A program made the position numbers and the translations under genes. DNA of 64,000 bases from Sporosarcina luteola. Its GTDB lineage: Bacteria > Bacillota > Bacilli > Bacillales_A > Planococcaceae. Below, one piece after another: positions 39,072-46,857 of the stretch. Every line of letters begins with the position of its first letter. Within the stretch, counting starts at the first letter, position 1. The DNA is taken from the NCBI RefSeq assembly GCF_023715535.1, contig NZ_JAMBOI010000001.1:434001-498000 (forward strand), in the 5' to 3' direction. A model generated the notes under the pieces. The model saw only the letters and a program-made list of their open reading frames with translations, ran no database searches and was not told the origin of the DNA.

Positions 39072-39901
39072 TAGTCCACCTGCCCCGCGATGACCGACAG
39101 GACGAACGGCCAATCGAGATGCGCCTTTACATGTGCGGCCCAAGCGTCGTACACATCCGTTCCGGCGGGCGCCTCGTACATCGGTCGATCCATGTCCTCC
39201 TCTTCAATCCCGTGATTCATCTTATGCGGAATGACCCCGACGACGCGAATGCCCGTGTAGGATTCGATAAAGTCGATACCTTCCTGAAATAAAGCAGCGT
39301 CTCCGTGGAATTTATTAATGATGATCCCTTTCACGCGCGCCCGGTGTTCAGGCGCCAGCAATTGTAGGGTGCCAACAATCGAAGCAATCGCGCCGCCACG
39401 GTCGATATCCGCGACGAGCAGCACAGGCACATTCGCCATGTCTGCCACACGCATATTGACAATTTCCCTATCGTTCAAATTCACTTCCGCAGGACTTCCT
39501 GCGCCTTCGATAACGAGGACGTCAAACGATTCCGAGAGCCGATTGAGCGAAGTCTTGATTGCTTGTAAACCGCGGTCGAAAAACTGCTTTCGATATTCCA
39601 TCCCGTCCACCGCTTCGAACGTCTCCCCGAAAAACCGTACATCGGATTTCATATTGCCTAACGGCTTCAACAAAATCGGGTTCATGTCGATAACCGGCTT
39701 CGTCCGTGCGGCTTCCGCCTGCAAAAACTGCGCCCGGCTCATTTCTTCGCCATCTTCAGTCCTGGCGGAAAATCGCGACATATTCTGCGATTTGAATGGG
39801 GCGACCCGCATCCCTTCATCCGAAAGCAGCCTGCAAAGCGCCGTGCAGATCATCGTCTTGCCGACATCCGACGCCGTTCCCATCACCATGATCCCTTTCA
39901 T
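39071..39901 (-). CDS. cobQ: CobQ/CbiP-type protein lacking the GATase domain
   Basis: Cobyric acid synthase amidates the corrin side chains and normally has about 500 residues: an N-terminal ATPase domain and a C-terminal glutaminase domain. This one has 276. The ATPase domain is intact (MGTASDVGKTMICTAL, LKPLGNMKSDV, EGAGSPAEVNLND, ADIDRGGAIASIVGT, GIIINKFHGD). After residue ~235 it jumps to a tail DVYDAWAAHVKAHLDW that resembles the very end of full-length CobQ, so the GATase region seems to have been cut out in frame. It must use ammonia or have another role. The start is coupled to cobU (ATGA). Confidence 0.85.
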   Translation of the reverse strand: MKGIMVMGTASDVGKTMICTALCRLLSDEGMRVAPFKSQNMSRFSARTEDGEEMSRAQFLQAEAARTKPVIDMNPILLKPLGNMKSDVRFFGETFEAVDGMEYRKQFFDRGLQAIKTSLNRLSESFDVLVIEGAGSPAEVNLNDREIVNMRVADMANVPVLLVADIDRGGAIASIVGTLQLLAPEHRARVKGIIINKFHGDAALFQEGIDFIESYTGIRVVGVIPHKMNHGIEEEDMDRPMYEAPAGTDVYDAWAAHVKAHLDWPFVLSVIAGQVD

Positions 39902-40485
39902 CGCACAGCCACCCGCCCTTCCTTTTTCCAATAAAGCGGCAGCCCGCAATCCATCTCGATCGCGTCGTCCGCCAGTTTGACGATATGTTGATGGAGCTGT
40001 CCAATCCATTCGCTGTACTTCCGTGTCTCTTCATAGGTTGAAGCCGGCTCGTCCAGCACTTCGTTGGAAACGATGATGAAATGCGCTGCTTTTTCCCGGA
40101 TGGCGGCGACTGTTTCAAAGAGCCGCGCCGCCTTCTTTTCCATGCACCCTGTTATGTGGATGCAGTATGTACTGTTCTGTTCCATGTATAGTTCATTCGC
40201 AAGCCACGTCGTTAGACAATCCCAGAGGACGAAATCGTTTGGTTGAATGAACGTTTGTGCGTTGTCGAGCTCAGTCGGCTGTTCAAGCGTCAGCCAATTT
40301 TCGTTCACGCGGTCCAATTTATGCTTTTCGATCCGTTGTCGCATTTCCTCATCGACCGCGCGACCGGATGCGATGTAGACGAGTCTGCCTTCAGCGGCGG
40401 CAGCCCCCTCGACGAGCAGCTTTTCTGCATATGCGCTCTTCCCGCTTCGGACGCCGCCGCTGATTAAGGTCAGTTTTCCTCCCAT
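39898..40485 (-). CDS. cobU: Adenosylcobinamide kinase/guanylyltransferase
   Basis: CobU phosphorylates adenosylcobinamide and adds GMP. Starting at the ATG at 40485 (AAAGGTGG upstream) it has 195 residues with an intact P-loop SGGVRSGKSAYAEKL, the guanylylated-His region RIEKHKLDRV and WDCLTTWLANEL. In this copy the C-terminal EVG-type motif is weak (CGLPLYWKK at the end), while the separate CobU-like protein has that motif but a poor P-loop; the two may complement each other. Confidence 0.88.
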   Translation of the reverse strand: MGGKLTLISGGVRSGKSAYAEKLLVEGAAAAEGRLVYIASGRAVDEEMRQRIEKHKLDRVNENWLTLEQPTELDNAQTFIQPNDFVLWDCLTTWLANELYMEQNSTYCIHITGCMEKKAARLFETVAAIREKAAHFIIVSNEVLDEPASTYEETRKYSEWIGQLHQHIVKLADDAIEMDCGLPLYWKKEGRVAVR

Positions 40486-40514
40486 GAAATCGACCACCTT
40501 TCCTTACTTCCGTC

Positions 40515-40876
40515 AGTTTTGAGTGTGGATACGGTTTCTTGAGCGCTTTCCCACTGTTCATGAGCGCGGATATGGTTTCTTGAACGCAATTCCACTGATC
40601 ATGAGCGCGGATTCGGTTTCTTGAGCACGATTCCACTGTTCATGGGCGCAACTACAGTTTCTTGAGCACGATTCCACTGTTCTTGAGCGCGGATATGGTT
40701 TCTTGAACGCAATTCCACTGATCATGAGCGCGGATTCGGTTTCTTGAGCGCGGTTCCACTGTTTATGAGCGCAGATTCGGTTTCTTGAGCGCGGTTCCAC
40801 TGTTCATGAGCGCGGATTCGGTTTCTTGAGCGCTTTCCCACTGTTCATGAGCGCGGATCCGGTTTCTTGAGCGCGC
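40515..40876 (+). repeat. Phased direct-repeat array, family A, 19 units on a 41-bp dimer
   Basis: Cores begin at 40519, 40539, 40560, 40580, 40601, 40621, 40642, 40662, 40683, 40703, 40724, 40744, 40765, 40785, 40806, 40826, 40847 and 40867. The steps are 20, 21, 20, 21 throughout, giving a strict 41-bp dimer in which CTTGAGCGC and CATGAGCGC cores tend to alternate. The spacers also alternate (GGATTCGGTTT, TTCCACTGTT). The right end enters the coding sequence of cobD and supplies its last codons and stop. Confidence 0.92.
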
Positions 40877-41927
40877 CTGCAAGTTCCCTCCGCAGTTCTT
40901 CCATTTCCGCACTGCTTTTCATGCCGATCCGCAGCCAGCGTCCGTCCATTCCGCGGAAGTTTTCGGAATGGCGGAGGACGATGCCTTTCGCGAGCATATC
41001 GGTATACAGCTTTCCGGCATCTTCCGGTTTGAAAGATAGGAAGTTTGCTTCCGATTCGGTCACCGTACATCCGAGCTCTCTCAGAAACGCCGACATTTTC
41101 TCACGTTCCTCTGCGGCATGGCGAATCGCTGTCTCACGGTACACATCCTCGTCGAGGCAAACCGCCCCGATTGCGGCCGCCAGCCCGTTGACATTCCAAT
41201 GCGGTGCCATCGATTTTAAAGCCGCTATGACCTCCGGATGCGCAACTGCATACCCGAGGCGGATGCCCGGGATCGCGTACATCTTCGTCATCGACCGGAC
41301 TACGATGACATGCGGGAAATGTTTCAGTTCGGCAATGAACGATCTTCTTTCATCAACGAAATCGATGAAAGCCTCATCGAGAACCACTTCACAGCCCGCC
41401 TCCCCCGCATTCCGGATAAGCGTCAGTAGATCTTCACGATCCGGCAAAACACCCGTCGGATTGTTCGGCGTACAAAGGTACAAAGCATCTGACCGTAAGA
41501 CCGATTCCAAAATCGCCTCGATCGGCAGCTTGAAGCCGTCCACTTCAGAAGCAAAGATTCGTTCAATCTCCACTCCCTTCGCCTTCAACGTCGCTTCGTA
41601 TTCCGAAAACGTCGGGTGGACGACGATCGCCCGCTTCCCCCGGTACCGTTCTGCAATGAGCGACAATATTTCCGCCGCACCGTTGCCGGCGAACACCGAT
41701 GCCTTTGGAACCCCATGATACTCCGCCGTCCTTGACAGGAAAGGCTCGCCGGATGGGTCCGGATAGGCGTGTAATCGCGTCACAAATTCCGGCCACAACT
41801 CGATAACAGCCCGCGGAGGTCCCGCCGGATTGCAGTTTTCACTGAAATCCAGTATCCGCGAGGGCGGCGTCATACCGAGCTTTTCATAGACGTGCCGTGG
41901 GTTCGCCCCGTGTTCAGGCAATTGCAT
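40845..41927 (-). CDS. cobD: L-threonine-O-3-phosphate decarboxylase, 3' end repeat-derived
   Basis: CobD is a PLP enzyme that makes aminopropanol phosphate for the B12 nucleotide loop. The 360-residue aminotransferase fold has FSENCNPAGPP near the start, NNPTG, DEAFIDF, the PLP lysine in VRSMTKMYAIPGIRLGY and the C-terminal RWLRIGMKS. The last ten or so residues (GALKKPDPRS) and the TGA stop are encoded by a family-A repeat unit, so the natural C terminus has been replaced. The gene overlaps cbiB by 14 bases. Confidence 0.93.
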   Translation of the reverse strand: MQLPEHGANPRHVYEKLGMTPPSRILDFSENCNPAGPPRAVIELWPEFVTRLHAYPDPSGEPFLSRTAEYHGVPKASVFAGNGAAEILSLIAERYRGKRAIVVHPTFSEYEATLKAKGVEIERIFASEVDGFKLPIEAILESVLRSDALYLCTPNNPTGVLPDREDLLTLIRNAGEAGCEVVLDEAFIDFVDERRSFIAELKHFPHVIVVRSMTKMYAIPGIRLGYAVAHPEVIAALKSMAPHWNVNGLAAAIGAVCLDEDVYRETAIRHAAEEREKMSAFLRELGCTVTESEANFLSFKPEDAGKLYTDMLAKGIVLRHSENFRGMDGRWLRIGMKSSAEMEELRRELAGALKKPDPRS

Positions 41928-42870
41928 AAAAAATCACTCCAATGATCGTCATTAGCATCCAGAAGGCGAAAGACACCGCGTGCATTTGCCGGATGGCCGA
42001 TTTGATGTGCGCCGCTTGCAACGGCTTTAGTCCGGGGCCGATTTCCGGTCGTTCGGAAACGGTTCCCCTGTATGTACTTTTCCCGCCCAGTTTCACGCCG
42101 AGCTGCCAAGCAGACGCAGCCTCGAGGTAGCCGCTGTTTGGGCTCGGGTGATTCCTAGCGTCCTTGCTCCAGCCGACAAACCGTTTCCGGAAAGGAATTT
42201 CCCCTTCATTCGAAGTGAAAATGAGGATGAAGAAACCCGTTATCCTAGCGGGAATGAAATTCAACACGTCATCAGCCCGCGCTGAAAACTTGCCGAATTC
42301 ACGGTAGCGGTCATCTTTATAGCCAATCATCGAATCGAGCGTGTTGACGGCTTTGTACATCCATAACCCGGGAGCGCCGAAGAGGAATGCCCAGAACATC
42401 GGAGACGTAATGCCGTCTGCTGTATTTTCCGATACCGTTTCGATCGCGCCGCGGGCGATTTCGCTTTCTTGCAACTTGAGGGTGTCGCGGCCGACGATCC
42501 ATGACAGTTTTGTCCTAGCTTCCTCAAGATCGCCGGCTTCAAGTGGATTGTAGACGTCTAGGGCAGCGTCCCGCAAGCTTTTCTGGGCGAGTCCGATTGC
42601 AACGAGAACCGCTTCGACGGCAATCCCGGCAGCAATATGTAGTTCGTAGGCTGACCAGACGATCACAAGCATAATCGCCGTAACAGCGAACACGACAAAG
42701 AACATCATTCCCGCGCCTTTCAGTACGCGGGCGCGCCCTTTGTTCAGGACCGCGGTGAGCTTCGAGATGGATGTGCCGATCCAGCGTATAGGATGCGGCC
42801 AGTTCGGGGGATCCCCGATGACGCGGTCGAGGACGAACCCGATCGCGATTGCAACAAAATGGGCTTGCAT
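41914..42870 (-). CDS. cbiB: Adenosylcobinamide-phosphate synthase
   Basis: The membrane enzyme joins adenosylcobyric acid to aminopropanol (phosphate). The 318 residues start at the ATG at 42870 after CGGAGGATTGAAC. The family features DRVIGDPPNWPHPIRWIG, ETVSENTADGITSPMFW, YKDDRYREFGKFSARADDVLN and NSGYLEAASAWQLGVKLGG are all present. Confidence 0.95.
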   Translation of the reverse strand: MQAHFVAIAIGFVLDRVIGDPPNWPHPIRWIGTSISKLTAVLNKGRARVLKGAGMMFFVVFAVTAIMLVIVWSAYELHIAAGIAVEAVLVAIGLAQKSLRDAALDVYNPLEAGDLEEARTKLSWIVGRDTLKLQESEIARGAIETVSENTADGITSPMFWAFLFGAPGLWMYKAVNTLDSMIGYKDDRYREFGKFSARADDVLNFIPARITGFFILIFTSNEGEIPFRKRFVGWSKDARNHPSPNSGYLEAASAWQLGVKLGGKSTYRGTVSERPEIGPGLKPLQAAHIKSAIRQMHAVSFAFWMLMTIIGVIFYAIA

Positions 42871-42907
42871 GTTCAATCCTCCGATTTCAGTATATGGTCT
42901 TGCGAAA

Positions 42908-44371
42908 TCAGGTCCATCCTTTCGCTTTTTTATACGCACGGATCGCACGGACGGTGCAGTCGTAGACGCCGTGGCCGATCAGTTTTCCAAGTGGGGTGAT
43001 CGGGCCTGCGTACGGCAGATTCTCGCCTTCCTGCGTCGCTGCGACGAGGAGGCTGTCGGTCGATGTCCCCGTTGCAATTGTGCCGGTGAGCGGATCTTTG
43101 ACGTTTTCGGTTTGGAGCGCTTTCGTTTTCGCCTCGGTTGCGGTGATCATCGCCTGGATGAACGCCTCTTCGGGCAGCTGGCCGTTGACGATGACCCATG
43201 TGTTGATCGTGCCGACTTTTTGCTCACGGTCGAGTGCTTGGGAGACATCGACAGCATTGCTGACGCCCGCTGTCACCATGACGAGGACGGTGCCGAAATC
43301 GCCTTCGTATTCGCCGATTTCCGCGTGCTCGGTCGTGACGGCGGTCATCATCCCGACGGTGTCCGCTATCGGGTAACCGTGCTGTTCGAGGTAGGCGGAC
43401 ATTTCCGCTTTGACGTCGTCGCAGTTGTAGTTTTCGTCGACGTGGCGGTTGACGAATGCGCGGTACCAGCCGAGCCCGGCGTTTACGACGGCGGATGAGA
43501 CGGTTTTCAATGGTTGGTTGACCTGGAATGAAACGCGTTCGGCCGAGACAGTGAAGTGCTCTTTATTGACATTGAACGGTTCGCTTTCCTCCGTTTTCTC
43601 CGGCAGAAGCGTCATTTGCGGCTTCGGCAGTTCGGGATGCGGCTGCGTTTTGACTCGCGCGTTATACACTTTGCCGATCATCGTTTCCCTGATGACGTCT
43701 TGCGGCTCGCCGATTATGGCAATCTCCCCTTTTTCCATGAGGAGCAGCCGGTCGCAGTAAAGCGAGGCGAGGTTGACGTCATGGAAGACTGAGATGACCG
43801 TGACGCCTTTTTCGATGGCATGATTGCGGATCGTGTCGAGCAGTTGCTGCTGGTGGGCGATGTCTAGATGGTTCGTCGGTTCGTCGAGCAGGAGGATCGG
43901 TGCCTCTTGCGCGAGCGCCTGTGCGACGAATACCCGCTGCTGTTCGCCGCCTGACAGCAGTTCGATCGCCGTGTCTTTGTAGCGGGTGATGCCCGTGTAG
44001 TCTAGCGCCTCGGTCACCGCCCGCTCGTCTTCATCGGACCAGGACGAAAAAAGCCCGGACTGGTGCGGATACCTGCCGAGCGCGACGGTGTCTTTCACGG
44101 TATGCGAAAAGGCGTGCGCATGGAGCTGTGGAAGGACGGCAACTTTCTTCGCGAATTGCTTTTGGGAATAAACCGCGGCGTCCTGTCCGTCGATGTTGAC
44201 GGCTCCTTCTTGCTTCGGCAAGATGCCTGAAATGATTTTCAGCAGCGTTGATTTCCCGCTGCCGTTCGGTCCGAGGATGCCGAGGATTTCCCCTTTATTC
44301 ACACGGAATGAGATGTTTTTGACGATCGGCTCTTTGCCGTATCCCCCCGCGAGGTTGTCGACTTGCAGCAT
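42908..44371 (-). CDS. BtuD-CbiZ fusion: B12 ABC ATPase with adenosylcobinamide amidohydrolase
   Basis: The 487-residue protein has an ABC ATPase for corrinoid uptake (residues 1-255: GPNGSGKSTLLKI, LLSGGEQQRVFVAQAL, LLLDEPTNHLDIA) and, after a linker rich in Pro/Glu, a CbiZ domain (about 290-480) that cuts adenosylcobinamide to adenosylcobyric acid (GVSNAVDV, TINTWVIVNGQLPEEA, TGTSTDSLLVAA). CbiZ feeds CbiB, which explains how complete corrinoids with a foreign lower part can be remodelled. The start at 44371 follows AAAGGGGCC. Confidence 0.94.
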   Translation of the reverse strand: MLQVDNLAGGYGKEPIVKNISFRVNKGEILGILGPNGSGKSTLLKIISGILPKQEGAVNIDGQDAAVYSQKQFAKKVAVLPQLHAHAFSHTVKDTVALGRYPHQSGLFSSWSDEDERAVTEALDYTGITRYKDTAIELLSGGEQQRVFVAQALAQEAPILLLDEPTNHLDIAHQQQLLDTIRNHAIEKGVTVISVFHDVNLASLYCDRLLLMEKGEIAIIGEPQDVIRETMIGKVYNARVKTQPHPELPKPQMTLLPEKTEESEPFNVNKEHFTVSAERVSFQVNQPLKTVSSAVVNAGLGWYRAFVNRHVDENYNCDDVKAEMSAYLEQHGYPIADTVGMMTAVTTEHAEIGEYEGDFGTVLVMVTAGVSNAVDVSQALDREQKVGTINTWVIVNGQLPEEAFIQAMITATEAKTKALQTENVKDPLTGTIATGTSTDSLLVAATQEGENLPYAGPITPLGKLIGHGVYDCTVRAIRAYKKAKGWT

Positions 44372-44372
44372 G

Positions 44373-45365
44373 TTACATGGCCCCTTTCCTTCTCTGTCTG
44401 TAGAAAATGTACGCGAATACCGGCGCACCGATGAACGCTGTAATGACGCCTACCGGCAGTTCAGAAGGCGAGATGATCGTCCGGGCGATGAGATCGCAGA
44501 TGATGAGCAATGTTGCGCCGTTCATGAACGATAACGTCAGCAGATGCCTATGGTCAGATCCCCACATGAGGCGCGTCATATGCGGGACGACGAGGCCGAC
44601 GAAGCCTATTGTTCCGGATACCGCGACCGCTGAACCCGTCAGGATAGAACCGCCGATCAGGATCATGAATTTCCGGCGCTTGACGTTGACGCCTAAATGA
44701 TGGGCGCGTTCCTCGCCGAAGAGCATCGCATTCAATTCCCTGCGGTTCATCCACAGAATGAAAGAACCGATGACGACGAACGGCAGCACCATGACGATAT
44801 AATTCCAGCCCCGCATCGAGACGCTGCCGAGGAGCCAGCCGATGATCTGCCGCAGTTCTTCACCGGTGAGGGCAATCATGAGCGACAGGATGGAGCTAAG
44901 AAATGAACCGAAGATGATTCCGGTGAGGATGATCGTCTCCATTTTCATCGAACGGTCGACGAGCCTTGCGAAGCCGATGACGAGGAACATCGTCAAGGCG
45001 GCCCCGGTCATGCTGAAGACAGGTAATGTGTATGTGCCTAGGATTGGAATCGATAAACCGAAAAAGAGTGTCACGACAGCACCGACCGAGGCGCCGGATG
45101 ACACTCCGAGTGTGTATGGATCCGCGAGCGGGTTTTTCAGCAATCCTTGGAAAGCGGCGCCGGAAATTGCAAGCGATGCGCCGACGAGCCCGGCTAAGAT
45201 GACGCGGGGCATCCGGATTTTCCATAGGATATTTGAAGCAGTTGTATCCGACGAATCCCAAAATGTGCTGATCGGAATTTTGACGGTTCCAATCGAAACA
45301 CCGAGCCATACCGCCACTAGAAGCGTGGCGGCGGACACGATGTAGGCAATTGTTGCTTTATTCAC
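44373..45365 (-). CDS. btuC: Vitamin B12 ABC transporter permease
   Basis: A FecCD/BtuC-type permease with about nine or ten helices; 330 residues from a GTG at 45365, seven bases after GGAG and overlapping the btuF stop by eight bases. The family features PRVILAGLVGASLAISGAAFQGLLKNPLADPY and GTIGFVGLVVPHMTRLMWGSDHR (ATPase contact) are clear. The longer ORF start lies inside btuF. Confidence 0.94.
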   Translation of the reverse strand: MNKATIAYIVSAATLLVAVWLGVSIGTVKIPISTFWDSSDTTASNILWKIRMPRVILAGLVGASLAISGAAFQGLLKNPLADPYTLGVSSGASVGAVVTLFFGLSIPILGTYTLPVFSMTGAALTMFLVIGFARLVDRSMKMETIILTGIIFGSFLSSILSLMIALTGEELRQIIGWLLGSVSMRGWNYIVMVLPFVVIGSFILWMNRRELNAMLFGEERAHHLGVNVKRRKFMILIGGSILTGSAVAVSGTIGFVGLVVPHMTRLMWGSDHRHLLTLSFMNGATLLIICDLIARTIISPSELPVGVITAFIGAPVFAYIFYRQRRKGAM

Positions 45366-46335
45366 CAAACAACTCCGGATAGATGGCTTTTGCCACTTCT
45401 TCAAGGCCTAGCGCGAGGCGCGGGCCTGTGCGGCTCGTCAAGTTTTCATCGACTTGGACGACAGCGTCTTCTTTGACAGCTGTAATGTCAGCGAAGCCGT
45501 CACGGTTTTTCACGCTTTCGATGATATCCGGTACATAGCTGTACATGACGAGGATGACGTCAGGGTTCTGTTTGACAATCTCCTCCGGGCTGATCATGAC
45601 CCAGCCGTCTTCTGTAATAACGTTTTCCGCACTAATCATTTCGAGGATTTCCTGCATGAACGTATTTTTACCCGGTGCATAAATTTCAGGTGCATCAGAT
45701 GTTTCAATGAATACGCGTTTCATGTTCTTTGCCTTGACCTTGTCTGTTTTCGCTAGGACTTCTTCGACTTTCGCTTTCATGTCCTCGACGATTGTTTCAG
45801 CTTCTTCCGTTTTACCGGTTGCCTGTCCGATCGTTTTGATCGTTTCATATGTCTGTTCAAAATCCGCCGCATTTTTCACGACGAATACGTTGATGCCTGC
45901 ATCGCGGAGCTGCTGAAGACCTTCGTCAGATGTGCCGAGCATGGATTCATGGGCGAAGACGATGTCCGGAGTCATCGAGACTATTTTTTCGACATTGAAT
46001 TCCTGTCCGCCGATTTTCTCTTTCTCCAATGCTTCTTCCGGATAGTTATCCCAGTCGTTGACGCCGACAATTTCATCGTTTAAGCCAAGCGCGAACAGGA
46101 TTTCCGTATTGCTCGGAATCATGGAGACGATCGTTTCAGGCGCTTTTTCGAGTGTAATGTCATTGCCGACCGCGTCTTTGAGTGTGAGCGGGAATGCCGT
46201 TTCCGCCGTTTGCTCTTCCTTCTGTGTATTTTCCGTTGCCGATTTGTTGTCCTTCTCTGCGTTGTCCGTGCCGCATGCCGCGAGCAGAAACGTTGCAAGG
46301 ATTGCTGTTAGCCAAAGCTGCCAAGTCTTCTTCAT
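45358..46335 (-). CDS. btuF: Vitamin B12 ABC transporter substrate-binding lipoprotein
   Basis: The 325-residue protein begins with a lipoprotein signal (MKKTWQLWLTAILATFLLAAC, Cys21 lipidated) followed by a Asn/Glu/Lys-rich linker and a type III periplasmic-binding fold (TIVSMIPSNTEILFALGL, GVNDWDNYPEEALEKEKIG). It is the first gene after the B12 riboswitch and starts after CAGGAGGAAATCGGA. Confidence 0.95.
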   Translation of the reverse strand: MKKTWQLWLTAILATFLLAACGTDNAEKDNKSATENTQKEEQTAETAFPLTLKDAVGNDITLEKAPETIVSMIPSNTEILFALGLNDEIVGVNDWDNYPEEALEKEKIGGQEFNVEKIVSMTPDIVFAHESMLGTSDEGLQQLRDAGINVFVVKNAADFEQTYETIKTIGQATGKTEEAETIVEDMKAKVEEVLAKTDKVKAKNMKRVFIETSDAPEIYAPGKNTFMQEILEMISAENVITEDGWVMISPEEIVKQNPDVILVMYSYVPDIIESVKNRDGFADITAVKEDAVVQVDENLTSRTGPRLALGLEEVAKAIYPELFGE

Positions 46336-46360
46336 TCCGATTTCCTCCTGTTTGTTCCAA

Positions 46361-46390
46361 ATAAAAATCCCCCGTTTTATGGACGGAGGA
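46361..46390 (-). terminator. Expression-platform terminator of the B12 riboswitch
   Basis: CCTCCGT pairs with ACGGGGG on the minus strand and is followed by ATTTTTATTT, between the aptamer and the btuF ribosome binding site. Ligand binding would favour it. Confidence 0.8.
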
Positions 46391-46473
46391 ATGTGTTTAG
46401 TAAAAATACAGCGGATGTTGATATGTACGCGCCGATTTCCACCAAACCTATCCTCGTAGGGTACGGGTGACTC

Positions 46474-46633
46474 ATGAAGGCAGGTCTCCTGGCTTATGCT
46501 CTTCGCGTACTGCGCCTTCCCGGAAAATATCCAGTGGCATGTTGCAGCTTGCGAGCATGTACAGTGGCGGGACCGCGCCGGAATTGAACCGGCTTCCCTT
46601 TTAACCCCGGCGTTGACGGCGGGGCACCTTCAT
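46474..46633 (-). promoter_or_regulatory. Cobalamin riboswitch aptamer
   Basis: On the minus strand the aptamer is closed by ATGAAGG (46633-46627) with CCTTCAT (46480-46474). It contains the class signatures GGGAAGCCGGT, GGTCCCGCCACTGT and the B12-box region AAGCCAGGAGACC. It controls btuF and probably the whole downstream uptake and salvage locus. Confidence 0.95.
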
Positions 46634-46663
46634 GTTTGGTTATGTAATTATGATTCGAGTTTA

Positions 46664-46691
46664 ATTATACTATAGATTTGTGCGATGTCGA
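46664..46691 (-). promoter_or_regulatory. Promoter of the B12 riboswitch transcript
   Basis: TCGACA (46691-46686) and a perfect TATAAT (46669-46664) are 16 bases apart on the minus strand, about 30 bases before the aptamer. Confidence 0.75.
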
Positions 46692-46719
46692 GGGGATGCA
46701 TTTTCTTCAGTCGTTATTC

Positions 46720-46812
46720 GCGTTTATGCGTTTTTTAGCAGATTTATGCGTCTTTCCCCGGGTTTATGCTTCTTTCCAGGAATTTATGCGTATTCTCTAG
46801 GATTTATGCGCA
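46720..46812 (+). repeat. Phased direct-repeat array, family C, 5 units
   Basis: TTTATGCG begins at 46723, 46743, 46763 (TTTATGCT), 46783 and 46803, exactly 20 bp apart, with variable 12-base spacers. It lies between the argS terminator and the btuF promoter. Confidence 0.87.
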
Positions 46813-46817
46813 TTTGA

Positions 46818-46852
46818 GCAAAAAACGCCCCTCCACATTCGGAGGGGCGTTT
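46818..46852 (-). terminator. Rho-independent terminator of argS
   Basis: CGCCCCTCC pairs with GGAGGGGCG around GAATGT on the minus strand, then TTTTTTG. Confidence 0.93.
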
Positions 46853-46857
46853 CATTT

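Noticed and set aside
40391..41070. Minus-strand ORFs of 80-88 codons around the cobU-cobD gap
   Set aside because: Repeat-derived peptides with no start signals.
46440..46640. tRNA-like string GGAATTGAACCGGC
   Set aside because: It resembles a T-arm but belongs to the B12 riboswitch on the other strand.
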